Shown in pieces: positions 18,274 through 25,561 of a stretch of 62,876 nucleotides of DNA. Origin of the DNA: Promethearchaeota archaeon (GTDB lineage: Archaea > Asgardarchaeota > Lokiarchaeia > Sigyniarchaeales > SOKP01); assembly GCA_016839915.1 (NCBI GenBank), contig JAEOTH010000184.1, positions 1 through 62,876 on the forward strand. Direction: 5' to 3'. The notes beneath the pieces are model-generated. The model saw only the letters and a program-made list of their open reading frames with translations. It did not search any database and was not told the DNA's origin. Numbering within the stretch: the first letter of the stretch is position 1; each line of letters begins with the position of its first letter. The translations under genes were made by a program, and so were the position numbers.

Positions 18274-18642
18274 ATGAGAAATAGATTAGATAAAGGTAGA
18301 ATTAGAGAAATTACAAGTTCAATTCTTTATTATTCAAGTTTTATAGGATTTGGATTAATTTTAGGAATTTTGATATTTAGTGAGTATTTAGCCTGGAGAG
18401 TTTTCGGAATTAGTTGTTGCGACATTCCACGGTCTGAAATGATTATATATAGAAATTTAGTTACCATAAGTTGGAATACTATATTAAGTATTTTTGCACT
18501 TAAAATTCTTATGCTATGCTGTTATTCACTTCTAAAGGGAAGGAAGTTGAAAAGCCTTGTTTTTGTAAATATTTTATCCCTCTCAATTACTTTCTTAAAA
18601 TATGTTTTAGATGGTACTCGGCTTTGTATCTGTTCGCTCTAA
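18274..18642 (+). CDS. Small membrane protein
   Basis: A 122-residue protein with three hydrophobic segments (about residues 18-36, 62-86 and 92-108) and several cysteines (ISCCDIP near residue 49; LCICSL at the C-terminus). The ATG at 18274 directly follows an in-frame GTG at 18271. Part of its 3' coding DNA is duplicated in decayed form about 250 bases downstream. No family is recognised. Confidence 0.5.
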   Translation: MRNRLDKGRIREITSSILYYSSFIGFGLILGILIFSEYLAWRVFGISCCDIPRSEMIIYRNLVTISWNTILSIFALKILMLCCYSLLKGRKLKSLVFVNILSLSITFLKYVLDGTRLCICSL

Positions 18643-18793
18643 GAAAGTTTCTCAAATTAAAAAATATAAAAAAAATGAAAATAAATATTGAAAGGGAGAC
18701 TTTTAAGGAACGAAATACTCTCATGTGTTTATATATTTTCTCCTAACAAGAATTATAAGGATTATACCACTGTCTTTCTACTTCATGTAACGA

Positions 18794-18835
18794 TTGAAAA
18801 ACCTTGTTTTCGAAAATATTTTATCTCTCATTAAA
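18794..18835 (+). repeat. Decayed direct repeat of the 3' part of the preceding gene
   Basis: These 42 bases match 18547-18589 inside the preceding gene (TTGAAAARCCTTGTTTT core) at roughly 85 percent by eye. Weaker similarity extends about 25 bases to the left. This suggests a former tandem paralogue of the small membrane protein, now decayed. Confidence 0.5.
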
Positions 18836-18863
18836 TTTTTTTTTTTAATTAAAATCTTTTAAT

Positions 18864-19751
18864 TCAATCTGCTTCTAAGTTAACTCTATCTTTTATTTTA
18901 TCAAGCTGTTCTTGAGGAATTGGATTACCATAAAAATAAGCTTTACGACCATAAAGTACTTTAGCTCCATCAATACTCGAAATGCGATTATATTGCAAAT
19001 CAATTTCTTGCAATTCCTCTAAAGACTCAAGACCTCTGATCTTTCTTATCTTATTCGAGCCAAGGGCTAAATACCAGATCTTTGTGAGACTCTCAAGACC
19101 TTTGATTTCCGCGATATAATTAATACTAAGATCAAGTGAACCTAGCTCTTTTAAATGACTTAATCCTTTAATCTCTGAAATTTTATTTGAGGATAAATTA
19201 AGAAATATTAGTTTTTTTAAAGAATTAAGACCATTTACCTCTGAGATTAAATTACCTCTTAAATTAAGCCTCTTTAAATTGGAAAGTGTTTCTAAACCTT
19301 TGATTTCAGTGATTTGATTATTGCTTAAATCCAAACAGGACAGATTTTCTAAATTTTTCAAGCCACTAATCTCCTTTATTTGCGCTCCCAAACTTAAATA
19401 TATCAAGTTAGTAAGATTATCTATTCCCTTTATTTCTGAAACCCTATTTCGTAAGCCTAAATGAGTTAATTTGACTAGGTTCCCGATGTTTTTTATTTCT
19501 GATATCCCATTCCCGACATATAAAACTTTTAAGCTCATGAGTTCCTCTAATCCTTTCAGATCAGATATATCATTTCCACTCAGATCCAAATGTTCTAAAT
19601 CCTTATGTTCAAAAAGACCCTCAATTTCATCAATACTGCGAATTCCCTTACCTCTGAGCTGTAAATATTTTAATGGAGTTTGTTCTAGACCATAATATTG
19701 GTAGGTTGTGGAGATCTCATACTTTTCGCCTCTTAAAATAACATAGTCCAT
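18864..19751 (-). CDS. Leucine-rich repeat protein, SDS22-like
   Basis: A 295-residue protein made of about ten 22-residue leucine-rich repeats of the form LxxLxxLxLxxNxIxEIKGL, the SDS22/internalin type. An N-terminal segment (MDYVILRGEKYEI) and a C-terminal cap (YGNPIPQEQLDKIKDRV) flank the repeats. It has no signal peptide or membrane helix, so it is likely a cytosolic protein-protein scaffold. The frame extends to a GTG at 19790, but a TATA-like TTTAAATTT lies about 30 bases upstream of the ATG at 19751, which favours the internal ATG. Partners cannot be inferred from the neighbours. Confidence 0.85.
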   Translation of the reverse strand: MDYVILRGEKYEISTTYQYYGLEQTPLKYLQLRGKGIRSIDEIEGLFEHKDLEHLDLSGNDISDLKGLEELMSLKVLYVGNGISEIKNIGNLVKLTHLGLRNRVSEIKGIDNLTNLIYLSLGAQIKEISGLKNLENLSCLDLSNNQITEIKGLETLSNLKRLNLRGNLISEVNGLNSLKKLIFLNLSSNKISEIKGLSHLKELGSLDLSINYIAEIKGLESLTKIWYLALGSNKIRKIRGLESLEELQEIDLQYNRISSIDGAKVLYGRKAYFYGNPIPQEQLDKIKDRVNLEAD

Positions 19752-19900
19752 AAATATTATATGAAAAACCCCAAATTTAAATCTTTTCACACTCTAGGTT
19801 CATTAATTTGCCCAAGTTCAACTAATTCAAAGGTTTTTTCTTTAAATCCAGCTTCTCCCTAAATCTCACTGGTGTATTTATTGTTTTGATCTCACTCTAG

Positions 19901-20092
19901 TCGATCCTTATCTTTAAAAATGCTCTTGACCTGATAGATTTCAAAATAAACCAATCTTACTATCAAAAAATCATCAGAGATAGAGGAATACGGAAGAAAA
20001 TTAAGCGGGAAACGCTGATTAAATGCCCAAATTGCAAATAAAACTGCCACCCAAGGTGGAAAAAGTGCCCAATATGTAAAAAGCGCCTATAA
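19901..20092 (+). pseudogene. Zinc-ribbon gene remnant with internal stop
   Basis: One frame, open from after a TAG, reads KINQSYYQKIIRDRGIRKK, then TLIKCPNCK, a TAA at 20039, then CHPRWKKCPICKKRL and a TAA at 20090. Two CPxC pairs in this order are a classic C-terminal zinc ribbon, so this is the tail of a former gene broken by a stop. The last part and the following 34 bases are shared with copy A at 16055-16114. Confidence 0.65.
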
Positions 20093-20126
20093 CCCAATTT
20101 TTGCATTACACATCGATCAATACACA
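20066..20126 (+). repeat. Zinc-ribbon end repeat, copy B
   Basis: This 61-base stretch covers the last residues of the remnant, its stop and the following bases to CGATCAATACACA. It matches copy A at 16055-16114. Shared blocks are CCCAATATGTAAAAA, GCCTATAACCCAATTTTT and CGATCAATA. The match beyond the stop codon means whole DNA was duplicated, not only protein-coding sequence. Confidence 0.6.
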
Positions 20127-20300
20127 CTCATTTTTTTATTTTTTGCACTACACACTCATAAAAAATTTGACAAAACGTGAATAGAACATTTCTCCCTTTA
20201 ATATTTGTCTTTTTATAATATTCACTACACACTTTTGATCCACAACATTTAAATATGATAATACACACTTTATGATCAGAGAATAAAAAATTATACACAA
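20121..20300. promoter_or_regulatory. TACACACT direct repeats upstream of the microprotein genes
   Basis: The octamer TACACACT occurs exactly at 20121, 20149, 20226 and 20262, with a weaker TACACAAC at 20293. Two copies are followed by TTT and GATC (TACACACTTTTGATC and TACACACTTTATGATC). They lie 40-220 bases before the first microprotein gene in a stretch without a gene. They look like repeated binding sites, but no regulator is identified. Confidence 0.4.
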
Positions 20301-20339
20301 CAAAAAAAAATAAAATAAAAAAAAAGGTGGAAAAAGAAA

Positions 20340-20435
20340 ATGGAAAAGAAAATGGAAAATAGTTATGAATATTACCAGAAGGTAAGGACCCATTTTGACG
20401 CGAAACAAGCGTATATTGGAAAATTGTATTTTTAA
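20340..20435 (+). CDS. Tandem microprotein 1
   Basis: A 31-residue protein starting MEKKMENSYEYYQK and ending KLYF, preceded by a GGTGG ribosome-binding motif nine bases before the ATG. It may instead start at its second Met, giving 27 residues that align end to end with the next gene. The shared pattern is MEN, x, Y, x, YY, a basic stretch, FDA, then AY, x, G and a final aromatic residue. It is aromatic- and lysine-rich with no membrane segment. It is the first of three related genes leading into a bactofilin-like gene. Function is unknown. Confidence 0.6.
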   Translation: MEKKMENSYEYYQKVRTHFDAKQAYIGKLYF

Positions 20436-20505
20436 TTACAATTTTTTTTATTTTTTTTATTACGATCATCAAATTAATTAAATTAACAGAAAGAAAAGAA
20501 AAAAA
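20433..20505 (+). repeat. Inter-gene repeat of the microprotein array, copy 1
   Basis: The spacer after microprotein 1 contains a T-rich tract (CAATTTTTTTTATTTTTT) followed by a 27-base block at 20463-20489. That block recurs without change at 20640-20666 after microprotein 2. The T-tract could end transcription and the AT-rich block (TTAATTAAATTAA) could be a TATA-type promoter for the next gene. Confidence 0.6.
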
Positions 20506-20528
20506 AAAAAAAAAAGGTAGAAAAAAAA

Positions 20529-20612
20529 ATGGAAAATAATTATAAGTATTACCGGGAAATGAAAGCCAAGTTTGACGCAAACCGAGCGTATAATGGCCAA
20601 ATGTATTATTAA
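20529..20612 (+). CDS. Tandem microprotein 2
   Basis: A 27-residue protein starting MENNYKYYREMKAKFDA and ending with Tyr-Tyr. It has about half its residues identical to microprotein 1 and the rest mostly conservative changes, with no indel relative to the 27-residue form. A weak GGTAG ribosome-binding motif lies eight bases before the ATG. Conservation of length, reading frame and aromatic positions argues that the peptide is made. Confidence 0.6.
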   Translation: MENNYKYYREMKAKFDANRAYNGQMYY

Positions 20613-20682
20613 CTACAATTTTTTTTTATTTTTTTATCACGATCATCAAATTAATTAAATTAACAGTAAGTAAAGAAAAGAA
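20610..20682 (+). repeat. Inter-gene repeat of the microprotein array, copy 2
   Basis: The spacer after microprotein 2 repeats the T-rich tract and the 27-base block of copy 1 with only a few changes, 177 bases downstream. It is more conserved than the coding parts, which suggests either a recent duplication or a constrained regulatory role. Confidence 0.6.
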
Positions 20683-20709
20683 ATTGGAACGAATTGGAGG
20701 TTAAAAAAA

Positions 20710-20814
20710 ATGAAAATGAATAGAAAAGAAAGAATAGAAAAAGGGTATGAATTATATCAAGAAATAAAAACTAAAATATACAGTAATGTAGCGTATCTTA
20801 AATTAATATTTTAG
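20710..20814 (+). CDS. Tandem microprotein 3
   Basis: A 34-residue, more diverged member: after a basic start (MKMNRKERIEK) it carries GYELYQEIKTKIYSNVAYL, which lines up with the Y-x-x-Y-(Q/R)-(E/K) and later Ala-Tyr positions of microproteins 1 and 2. A strong GGAGG motif stands nine bases before the ATG. Only 51 bases separate its stop from the bactofilin-like gene, which has its own GGAGGT, so they are probably co-transcribed. Confidence 0.6.
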   Translation: MKMNRKERIEKGYELYQEIKTKIYSNVAYLKLIF

Positions 20815-20865
20815 TGAGAAGAAGAAAAAATAGAAAAGAAGGAAAAGTAGGAGGTAAAAAAAAAT

Positions 20866-21549
20866 ATGAAAATTTCTGGATCAGGAACTCTCTCAGAGGG
20901 GAAAATTAATGATGATCTTCGGGTTTCAGGGTCAGCCAGATTAAAGGGAGATTTTGAATGCAATGGTTTTCATTCATCTGGCTCATTGAGAGGAGCAGGG
21001 AGTTTGACGGTTCATGGCGATATTATAAGTTCAGGGTCATTTAGAATTGGTGGATCTCTTTATGCAGATGGCAATGCTAACTCATCTGGCTCAGCTTCTG
21101 TAGGAGGGGAAATATCAATTAAGGGAAGGCTGGTAAGCTCTGGTTCATTAAGAGCAGGAAACAAAGTTGAAGCTCTTCAAGGAATCAGAATTTCAGGTTC
21201 GGGGACAGTTCAAGGCGGACTTTTATCTTTAGAGACTATTGATATATCCGGATCAAGTAGTGTTCATGGGAATATTACTGGAACTAACATACTCATCGGT
21301 CGTGAAAAAAGATTGAGTAGAAGCATATACAAACATCCTAATAAAGTATATGGAAACATTTTAGCCAGAAACAATGTTAATCTTATTGCTACTCTAGTTG
21401 ATGGGGATGTTAAAGGACGAATTGTGGAAATTGGAAAGGGAACGGAAATTCTAGGAACAGTTTATTATGTTGGCAGTATTGAAGTTCATGATAAATCTAT
21501 TTTAGTCAATGAACCTATTCAAATAACTGAAGAGGATTTACACTATTAA
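20866..21549 (+). CDS. Bactofilin-like polymer-forming protein
   Basis: A 227-residue protein built of short, glycine- and serine-rich beta-helical repeats with a recurrent SGS(G/L/F)R(G/A/I) pattern (VSGSARLKGDF, SSGSLRGAGS, SSGSFRIGGS, SSGSLRAGN). This is the signature of polymer-forming bactofilins, which build nucleotide-free filaments in bacteria and some archaea. The repeat region is longer than the usual single bactofilin domain of about 120 residues and may be two domains. A strong GGAGGT ribosome-binding site lies ten bases before the ATG. The next gene encodes a coiled-coil DNA-binding-like protein, so a scaffold-partner pair is likely. Confidence 0.75.
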   Translation: MKISGSGTLSEGKINDDLRVSGSARLKGDFECNGFHSSGSLRGAGSLTVHGDIISSGSFRIGGSLYADGNANSSGSASVGGEISIKGRLVSSGSLRAGNKVEALQGIRISGSGTVQGGLLSLETIDISGSSSVHGNITGTNILIGREKRLSRSIYKHPNKVYGNILARNNVNLIATLVDGDVKGRIVEIGKGTEILGTVYYVGSIEVHDKSILVNEPIQITEEDLHY

Positions 21550-21614
21550 AATTATAATTTTATTTAAAATAACAGTAAAAAATAAAAAAAAGAAGAAAAG
21601 TTGGAGGAATAAAA

Positions 21615-22544
21615 ATGTCGAATGATGAGGAATGGAATGTTAAGAGAGAAAAAGAAGAAGAGGAGAGAGAAAAAAGTAAGGTAAGATGGGAAATGAGTGA
21701 CATTAAGGAAGAACTGATTTTTGATTTGGACGATTTATATGATGATTTGCAGGATGAACTTGAGGAATTAAGAGATGAAGCAGAAGATATAAAAGATGAT
21801 TTAAGAGACGAATTGGAAGAACTTATGGAAGAGCGAGAGGATTTATTACAAGAGGTCGGAGATATGAGGGGGGAATTGGAGCAGTCTGGAGAATATGCGA
21901 AAGAAAAGATAGAACATGCTGAAGAAAAACTTGAACAATTGAAAGACAAAATTAAAAAACATGAAATGAAATTTAATGAGAAAGTTAGAAAAAAATTGGA
22001 GAAAGCAAAAAAGAAAGCAGCTAGGATAAACATTTCTGTTGATCCTGATATGAGTGACGAGTGGAAGGACTGGGCAGAAGGTTTAGGAGCTTCAGTTTCT
22101 GAGTTGGTTCGAAAATCAATGAGATTTGTTAAGAATAATATTGGTGATATTGCTAAATTAGAAAAATTAGGGCGCAATCTGGAGGAAATGGGTGTTGACA
22201 TTGAACAGGCTGTAAAAGACTCAGGTATAGGGGATATCGGAGAAAAGCTTGAGAAAAAATTTGGCAAAGGGAAGGGTAAGCATAAAGTCGTGATGACTAT
22301 CGATAAAGAATCTAACAAGGAGAGGGTTAAAAAAAGGGTGAATGGTTTGATCAAGCTACATAATAGTCTACCACTTGATAAATTAGCCCAAGCAATAGGT
22401 AAATCGAATGAAGATGCTGAAAATCTGGTTTATGAATTAGTAGCTGATGGTATTGAGGGGACACTCGAAGAAGGCGTGTTCAAATTTACAAGTCCTTCAG
22501 AAGAAGTTATTTCAAAACTTGATGAATTAATTGATAAAATATAA
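21615..22544 (+). CDS. Coiled-coil protein with ribbon-helix-helix and winged-helix domains
   Basis: A 309-residue protein with three parts. Residues 1-135 are a highly charged coiled coil (EEREK, LQDELEELRDEAEDI). Residues 137-176 match a ribbon-helix-helix DNA-binding domain: the strand RINISVDPD, then helices DEWKDWAEGLG and SVSELVRKSMRFV. Residues 235-309 look like a winged helix (RVNGLIKLHNSLPLDKLAQA through GIEGTLEEGVFKFT). It lies 65 bases downstream of the bactofilin-like gene and has its own GGAGG site. I infer that it links the filament to DNA or to another partner. The DNA-binding call is from pattern only. Confidence 0.7.
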   Translation: MSNDEEWNVKREKEEEEREKSKVRWEMSDIKEELIFDLDDLYDDLQDELEELRDEAEDIKDDLRDELEELMEEREDLLQEVGDMRGELEQSGEYAKEKIEHAEEKLEQLKDKIKKHEMKFNEKVRKKLEKAKKKAARINISVDPDMSDEWKDWAEGLGASVSELVRKSMRFVKNNIGDIAKLEKLGRNLEEMGVDIEQAVKDSGIGDIGEKLEKKFGKGKGKHKVVMTIDKESNKERVKKRVNGLIKLHNSLPLDKLAQAIGKSNEDAENLVYELVADGIEGTLEEGVFKFTSPSEEVISKLDELIDKI

Positions 22545-22608
22545 TGAAAACTTTCTTTTTTTAAAAAATGTTTAAAAAATAATAAATTAGGAGAATAGGG
22601 GATATTAT

Positions 22609-22884
22609 ATGGCAGAATTAGCAGATAAGCATACCTTTAAGAATTATCTCTTTTTTTGGACAGGGCAGTTGTTTTCAATTCTTAACACACTTGTGATGAT
22701 AGCTTCACCGATAGGAGCAATTATATCAGGACCTTTAAGCGAACTGTTTGGTGTCTCTTGGTTGTATTTTTATTGTGCAATCTTTGGAATAATTATCTCA
22801 ATTTCAATATATATGTTCACTAGTCTTCGACATGTGGATTTTGATAAAGAACTTAATGGTAATACTGAAATTAATAAAAAATAA
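22609..22884 (+). CDS. Internal-deletion derivative of an MFS transporter
   Basis: A 91-residue frame whose first 25 residues (DKHTFKNYLFFWTGQLFSIL) match the start of the two full MFS proteins downstream. The remaining residues (SPIGAIISGPLSELFGVSWLYFY through a basic tail) match their last 60-70 residues. About 340 residues of the middle are missing without loss of frame. It is most likely a decayed paralogue; the kept frame and ribosome-binding region leave open a small two- or three-helix protein. Confidence 0.6.
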   Translation: MAELADKHTFKNYLFFWTGQLFSILNTLVMIASPIGAIISGPLSELFGVSWLYFYCAIFGIIISISIYMFTSLRHVDFDKELNGNTEINKK

Positions 22885-22928
22885 TTAAAAAAAATTTATA
22901 AAAAAATTAGGAAATTAGGGGAAAAATA

Positions 22929-24215
22929 ATGGAAATAATTACAAATAAGGAAACTTTTAGGAGTTATTTATTTTTTTGGACGGGACAATTATTTTCTTTG
23001 CTTGGTTCAACGGTTGTTTTTTTTGTAATAACGTTTTGGATAGCAGAAATTTATAATGACCCCGTAATAAGTGCATTTGCTTCATTTTTATACATACTAC
23101 CAATGACGATTTGTATGCCTATTGCAGGTGTTATTGCAGATAGGGTTAATCGGAAGGTATTGATTGCAGTAGTTGATTCACTGCAAGCCTATGCTACAAT
23201 TATCCTAATCGTTTTGTTTCAACTAGGAGTAACAAATATAACGATAATATATTTTTTCATCAGCCTTCGCAGTGTATTTCAAGCATTTCATGTACCTACT
23301 GTTAACGCGATTATTCCTACAATGGTTCCAAAAGAGAAACTATCAAGAATAAATGGTGTGAATTTTTTATTCACAGGTGTGGTTCAGCTTTTCGCACCAT
23401 TTATAGGGGCAATGCTATTAATATTTTTATCAATATATATGATACTTTGGATAGATATTATAACATTCTTTATTGCATTGATACCACTATTACTGATAAC
23501 TATACCTTCAGTTAGACAAATTGATTATACTCATGAAAAAGTAGTAAAAAGGTCCTTTATAAAAGAATTTCGACTTGGACTTAAGACACTAAAAATAATA
23601 CCAGGATTAATAATTATGATTATTCTAGCGATGCTTTTGAATTTCTTAATTAGGCCGATTGATTCACTAATGGCATTATTCATAATTGATGTTCATGGAG
23701 GTGGAGTAGGTCATATAGCCCTTGCTCAAATGATTTTCACAGGAGGAATGATTACCGGAGCATTATATACATCTATTAAAAAGACCTGGAATAATAAAAT
23801 CCGAGTTATTTTTATTAGTATTATAATCGCTCTAGCAGGATATATGATATTTGGGATAGCTCCTGCTGGATCCTATCTTGTAATAGGGATAGGTGGTGCT
23901 CTCTTAGGCTTTAACCTGCCAATAATTAATTCTCTTTATCAGACATTTTTACAAACTACAGTGCCAGCTGATAAACTGGGGAGAGTAGCTTCAATAGATC
24001 ATGCATTATCCTCGGCAATATCACCACTTGGTTCACTGCTTTCGGGGCCACTAGCATTAATATTAGGGATACCGTATCTATTTTTCTATAGTGGATTACT
24101 TGGCGTAGTATGTACAGTTGGATTTTGGGGTCTCACAGGTATCAGGAAAGTGGATATTGATAGTAAAAGCGCACTCGAAGAAATAAATGGAAGAATAGAT
24201 AAAATTTCAATTTAA
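22929..24215 (+). CDS. MFS transporter, multidrug-efflux-like
   Basis: A 428-residue protein with about twelve membrane helices and the MFS loop motif between helices two and three (AGVIADRVNRKVL). The opening TFRSYLFFWTGQLFSLLGSTVVFF is typical of the macrolide-efflux/MFS_3 branch of drug exporters. The substrate is unknown. It is the second of three paralogous genes in a row, each starting with the same (T/K)F(R/K/N)xYLFFW sequence. Confidence 0.85.
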   Translation: MEIITNKETFRSYLFFWTGQLFSLLGSTVVFFVITFWIAEIYNDPVISAFASFLYILPMTICMPIAGVIADRVNRKVLIAVVDSLQAYATIILIVLFQLGVTNITIIYFFISLRSVFQAFHVPTVNAIIPTMVPKEKLSRINGVNFLFTGVVQLFAPFIGAMLLIFLSIYMILWIDIITFFIALIPLLLITIPSVRQIDYTHEKVVKRSFIKEFRLGLKTLKIIPGLIIMIILAMLLNFLIRPIDSLMALFIIDVHGGGVGHIALAQMIFTGGMITGALYTSIKKTWNNKIRVIFISIIIALAGYMIFGIAPAGSYLVIGIGGALLGFNLPIINSLYQTFLQTTVPADKLGRVASIDHALSSAISPLGSLLSGPLALILGIPYLFFYSGLLGVVCTVGFWGLTGIRKVDIDSKSALEEINGRIDKISI

Positions 24216-24253
24216 TTTTTTTCTTATTTTTTTTTAAAAAATACAATTAAAAG

Positions 24254-25549
24254 GTGGGAAAAATAACCGAAAATTTAGCAAATCAACATACTTTTAATAA
24301 TTATCTCTTTTTTTGGGTAGGGCAGTTATTTTCAGTGTTAGGATCATCAATTTCACATTTTGCGATAATTTGGTGGATAACAGAGACAACTGGGAGCACA
24401 TTACTTCTTTCATTGTCAAGTTTTCTTTATGTTTTACCAATGACAATTGTAGTTGCTTTGTCTGGAGTAATAATTGATAAATGGAATCGAAAGACAATTC
24501 TTGTGGTAGTAGATTCGCTTCAAGCATATGTAATGCTTCTTGTAATTATTATCTTCAACTTGGGAGGAGCTAATCCAATTTTAATAATCGCTATAATGAG
24601 TCTACTAGGAATTTTTCAAGGGTTTCACATTCCTACTTTAAGCGCTATTGTTCCTACAATGGTTCCCAAAGATAAATTAAGTAGAATAAATGGGATTAAT
24701 TTCTTATTTAGAAGTTTCATTCAAATAATAGGACCAGTAATAGGAGCGTTGCTTTTCTCAATCGTACCATTTGAAATCATACTTTGGATTGATCCACTTA
24801 CATTTATCGTTGCTTTTATTCCTTTATTAGTAATCAAAGTTCCTAAAATAAAGAAGGAAGCTTTAGCTATTAAGAAAAATTCATTTTTAGAGGATTTCAA
24901 AGATGGAGTTCATACATTGAAATCAATTCCAGAAGTTTTTATGATGCTTCTAATATCAATGTTTATTAATTTTCTATTAGTTCCAGTTAATATCTTGATG
25001 CCATATTTCATTAGATATAATCATTCTGGTGATGCATCAAATCTAGCATTCGTTATTGCTTTTATGAATGGGGGTATGCTCTTAGGAGCATTAGTAACTT
25101 CCATAAAAAAAGAATGGAAACATGCTCTCTTCATTTATTTTGGACTTGAATTCATATTAATAATGAATAGCAGTTTAATTGCTCTTACACCATTTCGATT
25201 ATTTCTATTGATGGGTATTGTAGCTGGTATTACTGGTATTACTATACCTATCCTTAATACTATTTATTTAACAATAATGCAACTAAAAGTTCCAGCAGAT
25301 AAAATGGGAAGGTTATCTTCTCTTGATTGGGCGATCTCATCTGCAATAGTTCCAATAGCAGCTATAGTAACAGGTCCCTTATCTGAGGCAATCGGAACAA
25401 CAAACTTATTCCTTTCTTGTTCTATAATTGGAATGTTAATTACTCTAATAATGTGGCGGATTGCACACACTCGAGTAAATAACCATTATAATAAGAACGG
25501 AGTTCAAAAGCCAAGAGAAGAAACTACAAGTTTGATTGCTGAATATTAA
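24254..25549 (+). CDS. MFS transporter, multidrug-efflux-like paralogue
   Basis: A 431-residue paralogue of the upstream transporter with about twelve helices and the matching loop (SGVIIDKWNRKTI). Alignment of HTFNNYLFFWVGQLFSVLGSS with its neighbours supports the GTG start at 24254, preceded by AAAAGGTGGG. The C-terminal cytosolic tail is short and charged. Tandem duplication generated the three genes. Substrate unknown. Confidence 0.85.
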   Translation: MGKITENLANQHTFNNYLFFWVGQLFSVLGSSISHFAIIWWITETTGSTLLLSLSSFLYVLPMTIVVALSGVIIDKWNRKTILVVVDSLQAYVMLLVIIIFNLGGANPILIIAIMSLLGIFQGFHIPTLSAIVPTMVPKDKLSRINGINFLFRSFIQIIGPVIGALLFSIVPFEIILWIDPLTFIVAFIPLLVIKVPKIKKEALAIKKNSFLEDFKDGVHTLKSIPEVFMMLLISMFINFLLVPVNILMPYFIRYNHSGDASNLAFVIAFMNGGMLLGALVTSIKKEWKHALFIYFGLEFILIMNSSLIALTPFRLFLLMGIVAGITGITIPILNTIYLTIMQLKVPADKMGRLSSLDWAISSAIVPIAAIVTGPLSEAIGTTNLFLSCSIIGMLITLIMWRIAHTRVNNHYNKNGVQKPREETTSLIAEY

Positions 25550-25561
25550 ACTAATTTCTTT

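Noticed and set aside
18516-18746. A frame shifted within the small membrane protein gene
   Set aside because: It overlaps the better-supported 18274-18642 frame and consists largely of AT-rich low-complexity codons after 18642.
20128-20580. Long minus-strand reading frames across the microprotein array
   Set aside because: They run through T-rich spacers and read almost only Phe, Ile, Ser and Leu. The plus-strand small frames have ribosome-binding sites and a shared residue pattern, so the minus-strand frames are artefacts.
21560-22354. A 264-codon minus-strand frame opposite the coiled-coil gene
   Set aside because: It is a Ser/Phe/Leu-rich shadow of the repetitive Glu/Lys coding strand of the 21615-22544 gene.
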